From the NCBI RefSeq assembly GCF_950295315.1, contig NC_080177.1, positions 83,687,094 through 83,751,093 on the forward strand: a DNA stretch of 64,000 nucleotides, written 5' to 3'. This DNA is from Erinaceus europaeus (Eukaryota; Chordata; Mammalia; Eulipotyphla; Erinaceidae). This document shows, one piece after another, positions 63,866 to 64,000 of this stretch (positions within the stretch are counted from its first letter, which is position 1; each line of letters starts with the position of its first letter). Made by a program: the position numbers and the translations under genes. Under the pieces are notes generated by a model. The model was not told the origin of the DNA and searched no databases. It saw only the letters and a program-made list of their open reading frames with translations.

Positions 63866-64000
63866 ATTAGTCAATTTAAGATGCTGAAGCAAAATACCAC
63901 AGAACGGATCACTCACACAACAGAAAATTGTTACTCACAGTTCTGAGGACAGGAGGTGTGAGGCTGGTCTCAGGTGAGACTTCTTTCTTTCCGCTTACAG
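63866..64000. mobile_element. Old placental interspersed repeat, cut by the window end
   Basis: AAGCAAAATACCACAGAACGG, ACAACAGAAAATTGTTACTCACAGTTCTGAGG resembles a common old mammalian repeat with the 'AAAATACCATAGACTGGGTGG...CTCACAGTTCTGG' core. I do not name the family. Confidence 0.5.

Noticed and set aside
63980..64000. Splice acceptor (pyrimidine run then CAG at the window end)
   Set aside because: The sequence follows the expected course of an old interspersed repeat, and no exon is visible beyond the edge.

Overview
The window looks like non-coding nuclear DNA from a mammal, most likely an erinaceid insectivore (hedgehog lineage). The evidence is the density of tRNA-derived SINEs with RNA polymerase III A and B boxes. 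Their sequence (heads such as GTAGCGCAGCGGGTTAAGC, cores such as CCCCACCTGCAGGGG) resembles the ERI-type SINEs described from hedgehogs. The species call is inference from memory of those families. I see no protein-coding exon, RNA gene or CRISPR array, and the longest open frames are low-complexity tracts, SINE bodies or retrotransposon remains.

Terms used in the entries. S1: long SINE with a GTAGCGCAG head, an AACAAC / GGGCAACAAAAGG tail and sometimes a 3' module GGAGCAGTGGATTC...AACCCTGGAGGC. S2: SINE with a GGTGGCGCACCTGGTTGAGC head and a CTATCCAATAAATAAA end. S3: about 150 bp, GTGGCACAGTGGATAAAGC...ATGAGGTCCTGAGTTC. S4: GCATAATGGTTATGCAAA...GGTTCAATCCCC...AGCAGTGCTCTGG. S5: TAGCTCACCTGGATAGT...GGTTCAAGCCTGGC. 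Family A: an ORF-less element of up to about 1.65 kb, A-rich at the 3' end, usually 5'-truncated and flanked by target-site duplications (TSDs). Eleven copies or fragments (A1 to A11) lie in this window.

Layout. 0-6 kb: mostly single-copy sequence with a double insertion at one site (960-1983). 6-8.2 kb: SINE pieces, a small GC-rich patch and about 740 bp of microsatellite. 8.2-13.2 kb: SINEs, including a three-layer nest at 11.1-11.7 kb. 13.5-14.9 kb: a broken L1. 16-20.7 kb: SINE composites, a SINE-like element with a LINE tail (17.2 kb), antisense L1 and family A. 20.7-23.4 kb: largely single-copy. 23.4-28.9 kb: three family A copies, an LTR-like element and SINEs. 29-33 kb: SINEs, a 460-bp pyrimidine tract and single-copy sequence. 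33-35 kb: an antisense LTR and a Jockey/CR1-like LINE. 35-46 kb: SINEs and an antisense L1 carrying a second copy of that LINE (41.97-42.51 kb). 46-52.5 kb: dense family A plus SINEs. 52.5-60 kb: mostly single-copy. 60-64 kb: a 33-bp tandem repeat, a solo LTR, family A, SINEs and an old repeat cut by the window end.

How the elements work together. L1-type machinery probably moved the L1s, the SINEs and family A; TSDs, 5' truncation, a twin-priming inversion and a probable 3' transduction all point to it. Apart from these are two copies of a Jockey/CR1-like LINE with an (AAG)n tail, about 97% identical by eye, and a short element that carries only its terminal ~65 bp. This looks like a LINE/SINE partnership of a kind not expected to be recently active in a placental mammal, and it is the main result.
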